A stretch of DNA of 64,000 nt from Onthovicinus sp900555545 (GTDB lineage Bacteria; Bacillota; Clostridia; Oscillospirales; Acutalibacteraceae): the NCBI GenBank assembly GCA_949296915.1, contig CASFPX010000013.1, forward strand, positions 1 through 64,000. The letters are read 5' to 3'. The notes under the pieces were generated by a model. That model was given only the letters and a program-made list of their open reading frames with translations. It ran no database searches and had not been told where the DNA came from. This document shows, piece by piece, positions 16,683 through 25,633 of this stretch. A program made the position numbers and the translations under genes. Within the stretch, counting starts at the first letter, position 1, and every line of letters starts with the position of its first letter.

Positions 16683-19298
16683 TTACTTCTTCCTACGGAG
16701 CAGGGCCAGCGCTACAGCGCCGGAGAGAAGCATCACAGTAAACGGAATTGCGAGCGAGTCGCCCGTATCCGGCGTGTTTGCAGCACCCGAATCCGGAGCC
16801 TGTGTGGTGTGATCCGGGGTTTGTGTTGTGTTGCCATCAGGGGATGGGGCGTCATCGCTGTCCGGCTCCTCCGGGTCGGTAGTATCGCTGGGGTTCTCGG
16901 GCTCGGTGGTGCTGTCGGTTTTTTCAACAAGTGATGCAACGGCGTTCTGAAGTGCGTCTGCGGCGCTGTCAATCTCCGCCTGGGTTGCCGTCAAGGGAAG
17001 TGCCTTGGCCGCATCCAGCGCATCGCGCACGGCCTGCGCAGTCTCGGCTGTATAGCGGTCCAGGTCGATCGCTTCGGCACCGGCAATGGCCTGATCCAGC
17101 GCTGTTCGATCCATGGGCAGCTGCCATGCGGTGGTGATCGTGGTGTCGTTATCCTCGGGATAGTTGGAGTCTGTTCCCATGGAGTCCGCCGCACGCTCAA
17201 TAAACCCTGTCAGTTCCCCGCGGAGCTCCGCGGTCAGCAGGCCCTCCTTGTCGGGGGTGCCATTGATCAGATCCTTGAGCAGGGATTCCACATCCAGATT
17301 GATGCTGCCGATCCCAAGGGATTCCAGCAGCGTACCGGCGTTGTCCAGCAGATCCTTCATGGAATAGCCGTCCGGGATCTCGGTGCCCCAGTTGCACACG
17401 GCGATCATCAGCGCAAACCCAAGGATCTCATCGCTGTGGTCGTTGCCCACAGTCAGGAGCGGTGTGCGGTTCGGGTCCACCGCGAGTCCGGCTTTTCCGC
17501 CCTCCAGCGTGACCCCTGTAATGCCTGTGAACGCAGTAAAGTCCATCTCATCCAGCAGGATGTTGAGCAGGTTGGATACGTGATGGATCAGCAGGTCGAT
17601 AAGCTGATCGGTCAGCTCCCCGGAGGCCAGCAGTGCACGGGCGTCCTGCGCCCACTGGGGCTGTTCCTGACTGTCCTCGCCACCCAGATGGCGCTGATAG
17701 ATAAAGTTGACATAATCGAGAAGCGTCTTGGCGGTATCACCATCGCGTGCGACCTCGACAGCGGCAATCTCCTCCACTGCATCCCGAATCACACGATCGA
17801 GCGTTGACTTCTCCACCATCAGTTGGTCTGCGGTGGAAAAGACGTAGTCCAACGTGTCGGCAATGCCATCCGTGGTGATCAACAGCCGCAGTCCGTTATC
17901 CTCCCCCAGCCAGTCAATGTGAACGGCGCCGTCCCGATAGTAGACGGAGAAATCCTCGCCCTCGGTGGGTTCGGTGGCTGTGATCAGCATGGGCAGAACA
18001 ATCTCCAGCGCCTGATTGATGGGCAGCGGTTGCCCACCGTTTAACAGGCTGCCGATCAAGTTCTCCAGTGCGGCCCTGCTGCCGGTTGCCGCGATCTGGT
18101 CATAGTAGCCATGCAAAAAGCTGTTGGCGGCATTGGTGAGCGCCTCACTGCTGAAGCCCTGTGCCTTGCCGTAGGCGGAGATGTCTTCAATGGTCTGTTC
18201 CTCACCGGTGGCAGGGTTGATAAAAGTGATTGGCCCGACACCGGTGTAGGTGTGAATCTCCATGGACTCGTTCACGGTACGGCCCTCAATATCCCGGGTG
18301 ATGATCACCGCACGCGCCGGGGAGGGATAAGTCAGGAGAGAGCCGGTCTCGATATCGTACAGGGTGTTCCCGCTCGCGGTCGTGACGGCTGCGATATCGT
18401 TGGCGTGCATATGGCCGGTGAAGATATAGGACATACCGGCATCCGCATACACTTGGGCCAGCCGCTCATAGTCGTTGACCAGGAAATCCGGCAACAGATC
18501 CGGCTCCATATCAAAGTGGGCGACAACGCCATGGTGCTGGATACCGATTACCGTATCGCCGCGCTGCTTAGCGGCAGCTACCTGACTGACAATCCAGCTC
18601 TCCAGTTCGGGGCCAACGGCGCCGCTGGTCTCATGTTCCTCCGTGCCGGAGTCGGTGTTATCCGCGCTATAGCGGGCGGAGTCGATGGCGATGATCGTAA
18701 AACCATCCTTGGGGCGGGCCACATAGGAAAGACCGCCGCCCTGCTTGCCCGCGGCAGGGGTGAAGGAGGCGATGACGGTATCGTCATCATAGACAAGATC
18801 GCCATAAATTTCCCGGAAATCCTGTTGTGTGGTGCGGGTGGCGGGCACTGCTATGCCGTCCTCCGTATTAAAGTTTGTGGCATTGGCATTGTTCAGGTCG
18901 TGGTTGCCGGGGACAAGATAGACCTGGGTACCCGTTTGCTGCTCAAACTGCTCCAGTTTGGCGGCCAGCGCCTCATGGCTCTCCCGTTCGCCGTCCTTGG
19001 TCAGATCGCCCGAGATCAGGAGCACATCCGGGTCGTCCGCCTGCACCGTGTCCAGCATGGCGTTTAGGAATGCGTCGCCCTCGGCGAACATCTTGCGATC
19101 GCCGCCATTGAGCTGTTCCTCAAAGTCTGCCGTACCCTTAATCAGGCTGGGCGAAAGATAGTGCGTGTCCGACAGGACGGCAATCTTCAGACGGTCTGTC
19201 TGACTGTCCTCCGCCGCAGCGGCGGCCATAACGGCCGGACCGGTCAGCAGCGCTGCGGCCAGCAGGATCGCGGAGCCCTTTTGCATCCATTTTTTCAT
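16683..19298 (-). CDS. Secreted, cell-wall-sorted metallophosphoesterase
   Basis: The start at 19298 follows GAGGAGG and gives 871 residues. A signal peptide (about 1-29) precedes a calcineurin-type phosphoesterase with SDTHY, SGDLTKDG, PGNHD, QHHG and GHMHAND metal motifs. A FIVAR-like helical segment (about 730-800) and a Thr/Pro/Asp-rich spacer follow. The C-terminus has the order of a sortase signal: NTPDTGD, a hydrophobic stretch and RRKK. The motif is an LPxTG variant. The substrate is unknown; an extracellular phosphodiester such as teichoic acid or nucleotide is plausible. It is the last gene of a same-strand trio with a GH28 enzyme and a second phosphoesterase. Confidence 0.88.
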   Translation of the reverse strand: MKKWMQKGSAILLAAALLTGPAVMAAAAAEDSQTDRLKIAVLSDTHYLSPSLIKGTADFEEQLNGGDRKMFAEGDAFLNAMLDTVQADDPDVLLISGDLTKDGERESHEALAAKLEQFEQQTGTQVYLVPGNHDLNNANATNFNTEDGIAVPATRTTQQDFREIYGDLVYDDDTVIASFTPAAGKQGGGLSYVARPKDGFTIIAIDSARYSADNTDSGTEEHETSGAVGPELESWIVSQVAAAKQRGDTVIGIQHHGVVAHFDMEPDLLPDFLVNDYERLAQVYADAGMSYIFTGHMHANDIAAVTTASGNTLYDIETGSLLTYPSPARAVIITRDIEGRTVNESMEIHTYTGVGPITFINPATGEEQTIEDISAYGKAQGFSSEALTNAANSFLHGYYDQIAATGSRAALENLIGSLLNGGQPLPINQALEIVLPMLITATEPTEGEDFSVYYRDGAVHIDWLGEDNGLRLLITTDGIADTLDYVFSTADQLMVEKSTLDRVIRDAVEEIAAVEVARDGDTAKTLLDYVNFIYQRHLGGEDSQEQPQWAQDARALLASGELTDQLIDLLIHHVSNLLNILLDEMDFTAFTGITGVTLEGGKAGLAVDPNRTPLLTVGNDHSDEILGFALMIAVCNWGTEIPDGYSMKDLLDNAGTLLESLGIGSINLDVESLLKDLINGTPDKEGLLTAELRGELTGFIERAADSMGTDSNYPEDNDTTITTAWQLPMDRTALDQAIAGAEAIDLDRYTAETAQAVRDALDAAKALPLTATQAEIDSAADALQNAVASLVEKTDSTTEPENPSDTTDPEEPDSDDAPSPDGNTTQTPDHTTQAPDSGAANTPDTGDSLAIPFTVMLLSGAVALALLRRKK

Positions 19299-19426
19299 TT
19301 CATTTCCTCCTCTTCTGATAATATATTTGCGATGGCACAGGCAAGGATTCCTGCGCCGAACGTCCAAAGCTTATCTTACCACGAGGTCAGGGCGAACGCG
19401 CGCCCTTTCTGGCGACTCGTAGAGCA

Positions 19427-20785
19427 TTATTCAATTACATGGTTGGGGAGCTCCGGCCGGGCGGCCCGCCCATCAAAGCGGTCGAGGGTCAGACCTTCGC
19501 ACCGCTCGGCGCGCAGCGCCTCGCCGAAATCCTCCCGCTTTTCCCCGGAAAAATGAACGGAGCAATCGCGCAGTGTCACACCGCGTGTATCGCGAAGATA
19601 AAATCCGGGGGAGGGGCGTTTTTCAATCCCCTTGTTCAGGCCGGGGCGCAGGTCGTAGCACCCCTTTTCCCACTTGCTTTTGGCGTGGACGTGAACCTGG
19701 ACGTGCTCAAACAGCACATCCTCAATCTGGTTCTCGCCATTCCCGGAGAGGAATATCCCGTTTTCCGAATCACAGGTGATGTTGAAAAAGCGGATGTTGG
19801 AGATGTGGCCGGAGCGGGTATTTTCGTCGCGGTCATGGGTGGTGAGGATGATGGGTTCCGCACAGCCCCACCAGCAGTCGGCAAAGCGGCGTGTTTCGAT
19901 CATGATGTTGGAGAAAGAGACGTTTTCCACATTCCCGCCGTCGCGGATCTGGATGGAAAGCCCGCGGTTGGAGCGGGAAATCATGCAGTCGTGCACCAGT
20001 ACGTTGCGGAAGTCGCCCGTCCCCTCCGTACCGATCTTGATCGCGGCAGAGGTGGAGGTGAGCGTGCAATCTGCAATCACGATATTCTCCGTAGGGCCAT
20101 ACTCCATGTTCCCGGCCGACGATTTCAGGCAGATGCAGTCATCTGCGCAGGTGATGTGGCACCCCAAAATGCGCACATTGCGCGAGTGGTCAGGATCGAT
20201 GCCGTCGGAGTTGGCAACGTCCAGATCGTTTAAAATGCGGATTTTATCGATCAACACGTCGTCGCATCCGGCGGGGTGAAGCGTCCAGAATGGGGCGTTT
20301 TGCATCGTAACGCCCGAAAAGGTGATATGGTTACAGTGCTCCACATAGATGAGCGTGGGCCGGGGATAGAAATCCCCGGTGACGTAGTAGGGGCTCACCC
20401 TTCGGACAAAGGCATCTGCGCTGCCGTCGATTGTTCCCGCGCCGGTAATAGCGATATTATTGGCGCTCTTCGCGTACAGGAAGGCGTAGGAGGGCTTGAG
20501 TGTGACAGGCGTGCCCACACGGTCCACCCCATCATCCCGCTGCCCCTCATTGGGGCGGAAGTAGGCGTTCAAATCGCGGTGCGCCCGCAGCACGCTGCCC
20601 CGCTCCAGGTGCAGTTCCACATTAGATTTTAAAATCAGTGAGCTGGCATAGTACGTCTTGCCGCTCTCCAATACGACGCGCCCGCCGCCGTCCCGGGCGC
20701 AGGCGTTAATGGCAGCCTGAATGGCAGGGGCGTCATTGGTGGCGTCATCCGCCCTGGCGCCGAAGTCTACAACACGATAATCCAT
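19427..20785 (-). CDS. Glycoside hydrolase family 28 (polygalacturonase-like)
   Basis: The 452-residue protein is a right-handed beta-helix of the pectin-hydrolysing family. It opens with VVDFGARADDATNDAPAIQAA and contains the GH28 catalytic aspartates in NSDGID and CADDCICLKS. A His in the usual GHG position is not obvious, and KIGTEG lies where the RIK region is expected. No signal peptide is present, so it likely acts inside the cell on imported oligogalacturonides, or is an exo-acting or rhamnogalacturonan relative. AAGGAAGTG precedes the ATG. Confidence 0.88.
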   Translation of the reverse strand: MDYRVVDFGARADDATNDAPAIQAAINACARDGGGRVVLESGKTYYASSLILKSNVELHLERGSVLRAHRDLNAYFRPNEGQRDDGVDRVGTPVTLKPSYAFLYAKSANNIAITGAGTIDGSADAFVRRVSPYYVTGDFYPRPTLIYVEHCNHITFSGVTMQNAPFWTLHPAGCDDVLIDKIRILNDLDVANSDGIDPDHSRNVRILGCHITCADDCICLKSSAGNMEYGPTENIVIADCTLTSTSAAIKIGTEGTGDFRNVLVHDCMISRSNRGLSIQIRDGGNVENVSFSNIMIETRRFADCWWGCAEPIILTTHDRDENTRSGHISNIRFFNITCDSENGIFLSGNGENQIEDVLFEHVQVHVHAKSKWEKGCYDLRPGLNKGIEKRPSPGFYLRDTRGVTLRDCSVHFSGEKREDFGEALRAERCEGLTLDRFDGRAARPELPNHVIE

Positions 20786-20828
20786 TTGTAAAGCACTTCC
20801 TTATCAGAGAAAATAGCCGAAAAGCGGC

Positions 20829-20863
20829 GGAAAACGAATGGCGCACGGCGCCATCCGTTTTCC
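20829..20863. terminator. Hairpin after the second phosphoesterase gene
   Basis: GGAAAACG and ATGGCGC pair with GCGCCAT and CGTTTTCC around a short loop, 12 bp beyond the stop. The T tract is poor, so efficiency is uncertain. Confidence 0.5.
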
Positions 20864-20874
20864 TGTGGACAGAT

Positions 20875-22431
20875 TTATTCAATAATTTCCAGATCTGGCT
20901 GGATCACGTTGATGTTGTCCAGCGTAAGGGCGCGGCTGCGGTTGCCAAAGCTCTCATTGGCATAGACTGTCGCCTGGTACATCCCGCTCGGGAGCGTGGG
21001 ATCAAAGGGCAGGGATACGGTATCGGAGTGGTGGTCTGCCCCCAGATAGTAGTCGGAATAGGTGGTGTAGGTATACTCATATCCCGTCGTCTTATTTTTT
21101 AATTTGAGCGTGTAGGAGTTCACCGTGCTGTTTGTCACAGTTGCGGCCGGGAAGGTGACACCCTGTAGTGTGGGCGTGGAGCCATCCTCCAGCTGTGCAT
21201 AGGAGCTGATGGCCGGGCTGTAGGTGAGCACGGCGCCCTGCGGGAATTCCGGCACGCCGGCGGCTACGGCGCGGTCCGCATACCGGTAGGTGAAGTTGCC
21301 CTGGTTCATCGGATAGGTGAGCACCCACCGCTGATCGGTCTTTTCCTCCTTGCCGGCGAGGACGTTCCAGCGCTGAATGGTGGTGTTGCTGCTGGTGACA
21401 TCCATAATCAGGCACATGGGATTTTCCTCATCCATAGCGGGGGCGGAGGCGTAACAGCTGTTGGGGTTGAATACAACCTTTTTCGCATCCGAATCGTAGG
21501 AGAAGCCTTTAAAGGCATTGTACATGTTCCGCTCCATATCGATATAGGCCAGGGATTGTGTTGTAAAGGCAGTGATTCTGTTCTGATCAATGGAACGTTC
21601 ATCCAAAATGGAGTAATGGCTGTGACCGGAGATGGAGACAACCTGTTCATATCCGTCCACGGCCTGGCGGACATTCTCCGCCCCCCAGTCGCTGCTGCCG
21701 TAAGCCGTATCCGGGATATTGTGATGCGTCATGAGGAAGATCGGATATCCCTCTGGGGTCTGTTCTTTGGCGACTGCCAACTCCTGCTTGATCCAATCGC
21801 GCATAGTCTGCGAGTATCCGTCGCTGTTGCCGGTCTGATCCGGGCTGGCGGCGATAAAGTGGAACCCATTGATGACAACATGGCGGTTGGGGTTCATGCC
21901 CATCACGCTCTGGTAAAGCTTTTGCTTGGCCGGGGTTGTGTTCCAGTCCGTGTTGAACCAGGTGTCATGATTGCCCATAATATACAGCTCATACGGCCGG
22001 CTGTTCTCATCGGAAAAGACGGATTCAAACACTTCCTTATAAGTCTTGTAGGAGTAGCGGGCGCACATATCCCCAATATCTCCGGCGTGGAGTAGGACGT
22101 CGATGTTCTGCGTTTTCAGCAGCTCCAGCGCGCGCTTGAGGTATTCCTTGTATTTACCGCCGTTCTCCTCCTCGAGGCCTTTGTTTGGGGGCAACTGGGT
22201 ATCACTGATGATCCCAACGCGCAGTACGCCCTCCTGATGGGTGGCGATGTTGACGGTCTGCATCTCCTCAGGTTTGACACGCACTGTTTTATGGATGGCA
22301 TAGCCGATACCGCCGGCTGCTGCACATATAACAGCTAAAGCCACACAGGCGGCTGCAATGCGGAACTTTTTCGTTCGGATCAGTGGCACCTTTGCCGCTG
22401 TAAGGGGAGTGTTATCAATTTTCTTTTTCAA
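20875..22431 (-). CDS. Membrane-anchored calcineurin-like phosphoesterase
   Basis: The 518-residue protein starts with a charged segment and one hydrophobic anchor (about 28-48), placing the rest outside the cell. Phosphoesterase motifs are SDTQL (Gln where His is more usual), HAGDIGD, MGNHD, THHN and SGHSHY. The last roughly 130 residues form a beta-rich C-terminal domain. It has no sortase signal, unlike the paralogue at 16683-19298. Three same-strand genes suggest a shared extracellular polymer-processing role, but the substrate cannot be told. Confidence 0.87.
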   Translation of the reverse strand: MKKKIDNTPLTAAKVPLIRTKKFRIAAACVALAVICAAAGGIGYAIHKTVRVKPEEMQTVNIATHQEGVLRVGIISDTQLPPNKGLEEENGGKYKEYLKRALELLKTQNIDVLLHAGDIGDMCARYSYKTYKEVFESVFSDENSRPYELYIMGNHDTWFNTDWNTTPAKQKLYQSVMGMNPNRHVVINGFHFIAASPDQTGNSDGYSQTMRDWIKQELAVAKEQTPEGYPIFLMTHHNIPDTAYGSSDWGAENVRQAVDGYEQVVSISGHSHYSILDERSIDQNRITAFTTQSLAYIDMERNMYNAFKGFSYDSDAKKVVFNPNSCYASAPAMDEENPMCLIMDVTSSNTTIQRWNVLAGKEEKTDQRWVLTYPMNQGNFTYRYADRAVAAGVPEFPQGAVLTYSPAISSYAQLEDGSTPTLQGVTFPAATVTNSTVNSYTLKLKNKTTGYEYTYTTYSDYYLGADHHSDTVSLPFDPTLPSGMYQATVYANESFGNRSRALTLDNINVIQPDLEIIE

Positions 22432-22537
22432 AAAAATCCCTCATTTCAAATGAATTCCCGTATTTCGGCGCCAGTGCAGCGAGTAATCCCGTCAGAACCG
22501 CACAGGCAGGGGATTGACGGCGGACGTCGAAGGCACT

Positions 22538-22566
22538 TTGACTGTTTGCCCGTTGTCGTTTATAAT
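22538..22566 (+). promoter_or_regulatory. Sigma-A promoter upstream of rarA
   Basis: TTGACT (22538-22543) and TATAAT (22561-22566) are spaced by 17 bp. The resulting leader of about 145 nt before rarA contains no recognised riboswitch. Confidence 0.75.
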
Positions 22567-22719
22567 AATATCAAACGGCCAAAGTACGGCTGTTGCGATG
22601 TACTGTCGAAACCGACAGAATCTGATATGCTTATCCTAACACATTTTTGAGAATTTGTCTATTTTTTCTTTATATATCGCGCATGGTAATGAAAAAATGG
22701 ATCCTGAGGTGATTTGATT

Positions 22720-23997
22720 ATGTCCTCTCCGCTTGCAAACCGAATGCGTCCGCAGAGTATCGACGAAATTGTCGGCCAGCGCCACCTGCTGGGGAAAGGG
22801 ATGCCGCTGCGCAATATTTTAGAGTCCGGCGAGCTGCCGAATATGGTTTTTTATGGCCCGCCCGGGATCGGAAAAACCACCTTGGCGCGGATTATTGCGG
22901 GCAGCACAAAACGCCGCCTGCACAAGCTCAACGGGACTTCCGCCTCTACGGCGGATATCAAGGCGATTGTGGCGCAGACGAACCCGATCGAAGCCCCCAA
23001 CGGGGTGCTGCTCTATTTGGATGAGATCCAATACTTCAATAAAAAGCAGCAGCAGTCGCTGCTGGAATTTATCGAGGATGGGAGCATCACCCTCATCGCC
23101 TCCACCACGGAGAACCCGTACTTTTACGTGTATCCCGCCATCTTGAGCCGGTCTACGGTGTTTGAGTTCAAGGCCGTTCCGCCGGAAGAGGTTCGACCGG
23201 CTGTGGAGCGGGGCTTCCGGTTTATGGAGGCGGAACGCGGCGAGACGTTTGAGGTGGAGGATGGCGTGTGCGCCTATATCGCGCAGGCCTGTGGCGGCGA
23301 TGTGCGCAAGGCGCTCGGATCGGTGGAGCTGTGCGTGCTTTCCGCCCCTGTACCCGCACCGGGAGAGAAGCGGAAAATCACGCTCGAAAACGCGCGTGCC
23401 CTCACGCAAAAGAGCGCTATGCGCTACGACCGGGAGGGGGATGAACACTACGATATCCTGTCCGCCTTCCAGAAATCCATGCGCGGTTCCGATCCCAATG
23501 CGGCGCTGCACTATCTGGCGCGCCTGCTGGAGGCGGGGGATCTGCCCTCCGCAACGCGGCGGCTGATGGTGTGCGCCTGCGAGGATGTCGGGCTGGCTTA
23601 TCCCATGATTATCCCCATCGTCAAGGCTGCGGTCGATGCAGCGCTCCAGGTCGGCCTGCCGGAGGCGCGCATCCCATTGGCGGATGCGGTGGTACTGGTG
23701 TGTAATTCGCCCAAATCCAATTCCGCCTATGTGGGGATCGACCGGGCGATCGCAGATATCCGCGCGGGGAAAACAGGCCCGATCCCGCGCACGCTCCAGA
23801 ACAAGCATTACGACGGAGCGGACAACCCGAATAAGGGTCAGTTCTATATCTATCCGCAGGACTGCCCAAACCACTGGGTAAACCAGCAGTACCTGCCCGA
23901 CGCGATCAAAAACGCCGTCTACTATGAGTACGGGGATAACAAGAACGAGCAGGCCGCCAGGGCCTATTGGGAGCCGATCAAGCGCAGAGGGAAATAA
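22720..23997 (+). CDS. rarA: Replication-associated recombination protein RarA (MgsA)
   Basis: RarA is a clamp-loader-like AAA+ ATPase that acts at stalled forks. The start at 22720 follows TGAGGTGAT and gives 425 residues, the normal length. Visible are NRMRPQSIDEIVGQ, Walker A GPPGIGKTT, Walker B LYLDEIQYF, the sensor I region STTENPYF and the C-terminal tetramerisation domain with QNKHYDGAD. It is monocistronic, read from the promoter at 22538. Confidence 0.96.
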   Translation: MSSPLANRMRPQSIDEIVGQRHLLGKGMPLRNILESGELPNMVFYGPPGIGKTTLARIIAGSTKRRLHKLNGTSASTADIKAIVAQTNPIEAPNGVLLYLDEIQYFNKKQQQSLLEFIEDGSITLIASTTENPYFYVYPAILSRSTVFEFKAVPPEEVRPAVERGFRFMEAERGETFEVEDGVCAYIAQACGGDVRKALGSVELCVLSAPVPAPGEKRKITLENARALTQKSAMRYDREGDEHYDILSAFQKSMRGSDPNAALHYLARLLEAGDLPSATRRLMVCACEDVGLAYPMIIPIVKAAVDAALQVGLPEARIPLADAVVLVCNSPKSNSAYVGIDRAIADIRAGKTGPIPRTLQNKHYDGADNPNKGQFYIYPQDCPNHWVNQQYLPDAIKNAVYYEYGDNKNEQAARAYWEPIKRRGK

Positions 23998-24189
23998 CGC
24001 CTTTCCCAATTCCGCCAAGAACATTCCCTGACAGAGCATTTATTGAATCTATTCATTTTCATGAGGTGGACCGTATGTGGTGTCATTTTTTGTATGGCAA
24101 TAGAACGTAATAACCGATAAATTCTTACGAAGGGATGCTTATGGATGAATTTCCATAGGTTGTTATTGCTGTACAAAAAGGAGAATATA

Positions 24190-24858
24190 ATGGAACTTCA
24201 AGACAATGTTCTGAAAGAATACCTCAAAAATGTTTATTTTATAACCGGAACAGCCTGCGGCGGGAAGACGACTGTTTCATGCGCCCTTGCTGCCAAACAT
24301 GGTTTTGTGGTCTATGATGCAGATCAGGCTTTTGACAGGCATCAGAGAATGTCAAACGCGAGAAATCAGCCGGCAATGAACTGGAAATTCAGTGGCGCTG
24401 ATGATTTCTTTTTCAGACCGTACAAAGAATATGCGGACTGGTTAAAAAAGAATGCCAGAGAACAGCTGGATTTTATCCTGATGGATCTGATCAGATTATC
24501 TAAAAATCAGTTGGTGATCTGCGACCTGCATTTGACACCGGATGAGGCGGAGTGGATTACCGACCCGGATCGCGTTGCCTTTTTGCTTCGGGATCCAGAA
24601 AACATCATAGATGATTATTGCAATCGTCCGGATCATAAAGATTTTCATCAATTTATTTATAGTACTTCGGATCCTGTACAGGCCAAAAACAACTGTAACC
24701 GAACGCTGGCTGATGTCAATCGGGAAAGATATGAAGCGGTCAAAAAAAGCCGGTATTTCTGGCTGGAGAGAGATCAGAACAGCACAGTTAGCAGGACTGT
24801 ATTGCTGGTAGAGAAACATTTCGGCTTTGACGGTGGTGGCGAACATCAGGTAGAGTGA
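24190..24858 (+). CDS. P-loop nucleoside/nucleotide kinase-like protein
   Basis: The start at 24190 follows AAAGGAG and gives 222 residues. The P-loop is GTACGGKT (about 20-27). YDADQAF likely binds substrate, and LRDPENIIDDY resembles a lid region. The overall form is that of a small-molecule or nucleoside kinase related to AAA_18/cytidylate-kinase-like proteins. Base composition is visibly lower in GC than the neighbours, which suggests recent acquisition. It stands alone before a strong terminator. The substrate cannot be told. Confidence 0.7.
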   Translation: MELQDNVLKEYLKNVYFITGTACGGKTTVSCALAAKHGFVVYDADQAFDRHQRMSNARNQPAMNWKFSGADDFFFRPYKEYADWLKKNAREQLDFILMDLIRLSKNQLVICDLHLTPDEAEWITDPDRVAFLLRDPENIIDDYCNRPDHKDFHQFIYSTSDPVQAKNNCNRTLADVNRERYEAVKKSRYFWLERDQNSTVSRTVLLVEKHFGFDGGGEHQVE

Positions 24859-24891
24859 AAGGAATCGCGATGATATATTATTAAGTGGAGT

Positions 24892-24923
24892 GGCCACAGA
24901 CATGATAGATCATGTCTGTGGCC
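24892..24923. terminator. Bidirectional terminator between convergent genes
   Basis: GGCCACAGACATGAT (24892-24906) pairs perfectly with ATCATGTCTGTGGCC (24909-24923) around a 2-nt gap. T-rich sequence follows on the plus strand. Confidence 0.8.
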
Positions 24924-24938
24924 GCTTTGTTTTTCTAT

Positions 24939-25616
24939 TCAGTTGACAATGCCCATATCGATCAGGCGGTTGAAAGAAGAGGAATCCGCCACAAGCAACA
25001 ATTGATCCCCGTGCGCGATGACATAGTCAGCATCCGGTGGGACGGTGATCTTATCGCGGCCCCATTCACGCACCCCCAGCACGTTGATGCCCAGTTTGGA
25101 GCGGATGTCCAGCTCCCGCAGCGTGTGGCCGGTCCAGCGCTCCGGCGCCAGAATTTCCACGACGTTGTAGTCCCCGTCAATATCAAAGGTGGAGACGATA
25201 TTTTTGCCCAACAGGCTCTTGGCGATCCGTTCGCCGGCCTCTTTCTCCGGCCGGATGACCTTATCTGCCCCCAGTTTGAGGAAAATTTGCATATAGCGCC
25301 TGTTTTTGGCTTTAGCGATGATGTAGGGGATTTTCATCTCCTTTAAATTGATGATAGCCATGACGCTCTCTTCCAAATGCGAACCGATCCCCACGATCGC
25401 CACGTCACAGTCGCCCACGCCGCACTCGCGCAGCTGGTCGATCTCCGTGATATCCGCCTGAATGGCCTGGGTGGTAAATGGCGCCATGCGGTCCACGCAT
25501 TTGATATCCTTATCAATTGCCAGCACCTCGCAGCCAAAGTGGCTCAGCGATTTGGCGACGGAGGAGCCGAATACGCCCAGCCCCAGTACCGCATATTGAC
25601 GTTCTCTTGCTTTCAT
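24939..25616 (-). CDS. ktrA: Potassium uptake regulatory subunit KtrA (TrkA/RCK)
   Basis: The 225-residue cytoplasmic protein forms the nucleotide-binding ring that gates KtrB. It has an RCK-N Rossmann domain (VLGLGVFGSSVA, with acidic LAIDKD) and an RCK-C domain from about residue 140. Length matches KtrA rather than the doubled TrkA. It begins 17 bp after ktrB. In Firmicutes the RCK-C domain can bind c-di-AMP; that is family knowledge, not visible here. Confidence 0.94.
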   Translation of the reverse strand: MKARERQYAVLGLGVFGSSVAKSLSHFGCEVLAIDKDIKCVDRMAPFTTQAIQADITEIDQLRECGVGDCDVAIVGIGSHLEESVMAIINLKEMKIPYIIAKAKNRRYMQIFLKLGADKVIRPEKEAGERIAKSLLGKNIVSTFDIDGDYNVVEILAPERWTGHTLRELDIRSKLGINVLGVREWGRDKITVPPDADYVIAHGDQLLLVADSSSFNRLIDMGIVN

Positions 25617-25633
25617 GATGACAGCCTCCGTTT

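Noticed and set aside
22819..24039. 406-codon minus-strand frame opposite rarA
   Set aside because: Antisense shadow of an intact, conserved gene.
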